Positions 62,381 to 64,000 of a stretch of 64,000 nucleotides of DNA are shown piece by piece. Within the stretch, counting starts at the first letter, position 1. Every line of letters starts with the position of its first letter. The stretch covers positions 1 through 64,000 of the forward strand of contig NZ_JAFCXL010000004.1 of NCBI RefSeq assembly GCF_049898325.1, in the 5' to 3' direction. The translations under genes and the position numbers were made by a program. The DNA comes from JAFCUW01 sp049898325 (GTDB lineage: Bacteria; Pseudomonadota; Gammaproteobacteria; Burkholderiales; Burkholderiaceae_D). The notes beneath the pieces were generated by a model. The model ran no database searches and had not been told where the DNA came from. It was given only the letters and a program-made list of their open reading frames with translations.

Positions 62381-63157
62381 ATGACAGCATCATTGCGCAC
62401 CCTGGACCGGGGCCTGAACGTCCTCGGTTATCTGAACAAAGCCCGTTTCGCGGCGCCGCAGCACATTGCCAAAGCGCTTGCCTTGCCGCTACCGACCGTG
62501 TACCGGATCATCGAAACACTTGCCCATGGCGGTTTCGTGGAACGCGTCAGCCCCGATGAAAACGTCTACCGGCTGACCATTGCGGTACGCCGCCTGAGTG
62601 GGGGAATGACGTGCGAGTCGGTGTTCGTCTCGGTGGCGACGCCGGTCCTGTTTGGGCGCAGGGAACAACTGAAGTGGCCGAGCGCAGTCTCGACCTTCGA
62701 GGCGGACAGCATGGTCGTGCGCGAAAGCACCGACCGTTTCAGTCCCCAGCCGATTGGCCTGCGCGCGGTGGGCCGCTGGATTCCCATGTTGTCAACCCCG
62801 CTGGGCTGGGCCTATCTGGCGTTTTCTCCCGACGAGCAGCGCCGCGAGATCGTGGCCCACCTGCGCAGGTCGCCAGCGCCGGAGAATCGCGTGGCGCGCG
62901 ATCCCCATCACATCACCCACATGGTGCGTACTGTCCAGGCGGACGGCTACTGCGCTTCGGACGAGATTTCCTACAAGCGCTGCGGCAGCATCGCACTGCC
63001 CGTGCTGTCGCGCGGCAGGGTGTTCGGCTGCATCAGCACCGCGTGGCCGTCGTCGCTGATTGCCGAGGACGCCGCCATCGCGCGATTGCTGCCGGTGCTG
63101 CGCGAAGCGAAAGCGGAAATTGAGCAGCAGCTCGAATCGGTGGCCATCGACTGGTAA
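62381..63157 (+). CDS. IclR family transcriptional regulator 1
   Basis: 258 residues behind TGGAGGAGAC. The N-terminal winged helix-turn-helix (SLRTLDRGLNVLGYLNKARF, HIAKALALPLPTVYRIIETL) is followed by the IclR ligand-binding domain, which has STPLGWAYLAFSPDEQRREIVAHLRRS. Domain spacing resembles MhpR-type activators of aromatic catabolism. It probably controls the adjacent receptor and enzyme genes. It converges on a second IclR gene that is its paralogue. Confidence 0.92.
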   Translation: MTASLRTLDRGLNVLGYLNKARFAAPQHIAKALALPLPTVYRIIETLAHGGFVERVSPDENVYRLTIAVRRLSGGMTCESVFVSVATPVLFGRREQLKWPSAVSTFEADSMVVRESTDRFSPQPIGLRAVGRWIPMLSTPLGWAYLAFSPDEQRREIVAHLRRSPAPENRVARDPHHITHMVRTVQADGYCASDEISYKRCGSIALPVLSRGRVFGCISTAWPSSLIAEDAAIARLLPVLREAKAEIEQQLESVAIDW

Positions 63158-63225
63158 GGCGCCAAGGTGGCCGTGCGGTTCGCTGCCGGCGTAATGCTTC
63201 CCGCCCCACCTTTGCGGCCATTGGC

Positions 63226-64000
63226 TCAGGCGGCAACGGCAACGGCGCCGTCGGGCGGCGCCAGCGTCATGCCCTCGTATCCCATCTTGAGCAGGCCGGC
63301 TTCCATGTCGCGCTTGGTTTGCAGCAAATCGGGCAGATAGCGGGTAATCACCTCTTCATAGTCCACCGTCGCAGCCACCCAGACGATATTGATGCAGGCG
63401 AAAACCGTATCGTGCAGCATGATCGGCACGGCGATGCTAGCGCACTTTGCATGATCGAGCTCGCGGCAGTTGCTGTAGCCGTTCGCGCGTGAGCTGGCGA
63501 TCATTTTCTCCAGGAAGGCCTCGTCCCGGCTCAAGGCGTTGTCGGGATCCGGGGACCTGCGCAGCGAGGCCAGGATTTCCCTGCGTTCCTGCTCTGGACA
63601 AAACGCCAGGTAGGCGCGCCCGAGCGGGCTTTTCAGCAGATGGCGCTTGCGCCCGATCATGCCCACATCGACCGAAAAAGGACTGAAGCTGTGCGTGCTG
63701 ACGCGGATGATCATGGCATCGTCCTTGAAGGTCGCCAAGTCGGTCGGCCACAGTACCTTCTCGCCCAGTCGCTGCAGCAGTGGCGCGCCCAGGTTGCGGA
63801 TCCATTCTTCGTCGATAAATCCTTCGCCAAGGTGGCGCACCGCGCCGGTCAGGCGAAATACGCTGTCCGACACACTGCGATAGAGCAGGCCACGGTTCTC
63901 GAGCGTCTCCAGGATGCGATACACAGTCGGCCGCGGAATTTTGAGCTCCCTGGCGATTTCGTGCGCGGTCGAGGCGCGCACGGTATTGAGGTATTCAAGC
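63226..64000 (-). CDS. IclR family transcriptional regulator 2 (5' end beyond window)
   Basis: At least 257 residues; the frame remains open to the right edge (reading EYLNTVRASTAHEIAREL), so the GTG at 63981 is not the real start and the N-terminal residues are outside. The HTH recognition helix is RPTVYRILETLENRG, and the effector domain has KSPLGRAYLAFCPEQERREI and LDHAKCASIAVPIM. It is closely parallel to regulator 1 (RRSPxPxN, YLAFxPxxxRREI, CxSIAxPxxxxxxFxCI). The genes it controls are probably to the right of the window. Confidence 0.9.
   Translation of the reverse strand, partial: LEYLNTVRASTAHEIARELKIPRPTVYRILETLENRGLLYRSVSDSVFRLTGAVRHLGEGFIDEEWIRNLGAPLLQRLGEKVLWPTDLATFKDDAMIIRVSTHSFSPFSVDVGMIGRKRHLLKSPLGRAYLAFCPEQERREILASLRRSPDPDNALSRDEAFLEKMIASSRANGYSNCRELDHAKCASIAVPIMLHDTVFACINIVWVAATVDYEEVITRYLPDLLQTKRDMEAGLLKMGYEGMTLAPPDGAVAVAA

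Overview
The window is GC-rich chromosomal DNA from a betaproteobacterium. The gene orders smc-zipA-ligA, map/rpsB-tsf-pyrH-frr-uppS-cdsA-dxr-rseP-bamA-skp-lpxD-fabZ-lpxA-lpxB-rnhB and smpB/ratA-rnfH/guaB-guaA, together with a DUF1631 protein, a PEP-CTERM protein and LytS/LytTR signalling, point to Burkholderiales. Oxalobacteraceae (Massilia/Duganella/Janthinobacterium-like) is the best guess. This is inference from gene content; no 16S or other marker lies in the window. I found no rRNA, tRNA or CRISPR array.

Layout. 1-8 kb: a chemoreceptor cut by the left edge, a divergent DUF1631 protein with a pentapeptide repeat, and a minus-strand operon reading DUF2141 secreted protein, Tat-type carotenoid oxygenase, LytS-like histidine kinase, LytTR response regulator. 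8-17 kb: smc, a 23-codon mini-ORF coupled to zipA, ligA, galU, def and a small secreted/outer-membrane-like protein. 17-21 kb (minus): map, glnD and an RluF/RsuA-type pseudouridine synthase, divergent from rpsB. 21.5-38 kb: the long housekeeping run for translation (rpsB, tsf, frr), UMP kinase, isoprenoid and phospholipid synthesis (uppS, cdsA, dxr), outer-membrane assembly (rseP, bamA, two tandem skp genes) and lipid A synthesis (lpxD, fabZ, lpxA, lpxB), then rnhB and a SpoU methyltransferase. 38-43 kb: a REC-EAL protein with a substituted catalytic residue, and the divergent pair ppsR/ppsA (PEP synthase and its regulatory kinase/phosphorylase).

43-51 kb: an NfeD/SPFH pair, a small membrane protein and an extra signal peptidase I. 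These are followed by the most unusual locus: on the minus strand, a secreted reprolysin-like metalloprotease ending in a type I dockerin lies directly upstream of a cohesin-like protein ending in a PEP-CTERM sorting signal. This suggests a protease docked to an exosortase-processed surface scaffold. A Bcr/CflA drug exporter follows. 51-56 kb: smpB, ratA, rnfH, a DUF4124 protein, guaB and guaA.

56-64 kb: downstream of guaA, a known genomic-island integration target in other bacteria, about 1.1 kb holds decayed IS21-type and IS5-type fragments. An accessory catabolic-looking cluster follows: SRPBCC protein, fumarylacetoacetate-hydrolase-family enzyme, maleate-isomerase/Asp-racemase-like enzyme preceded by a coupled 15-codon ORF, TonB-dependent receptor, and two convergent paralogous IclR regulators, the second cut by the right edge.

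Functions are assigned by reading motifs in the translated sequence; no database search was run. Start codons were chosen by Shine-Dalgarno match, overlap with the upstream gene and the expected family N-terminus.
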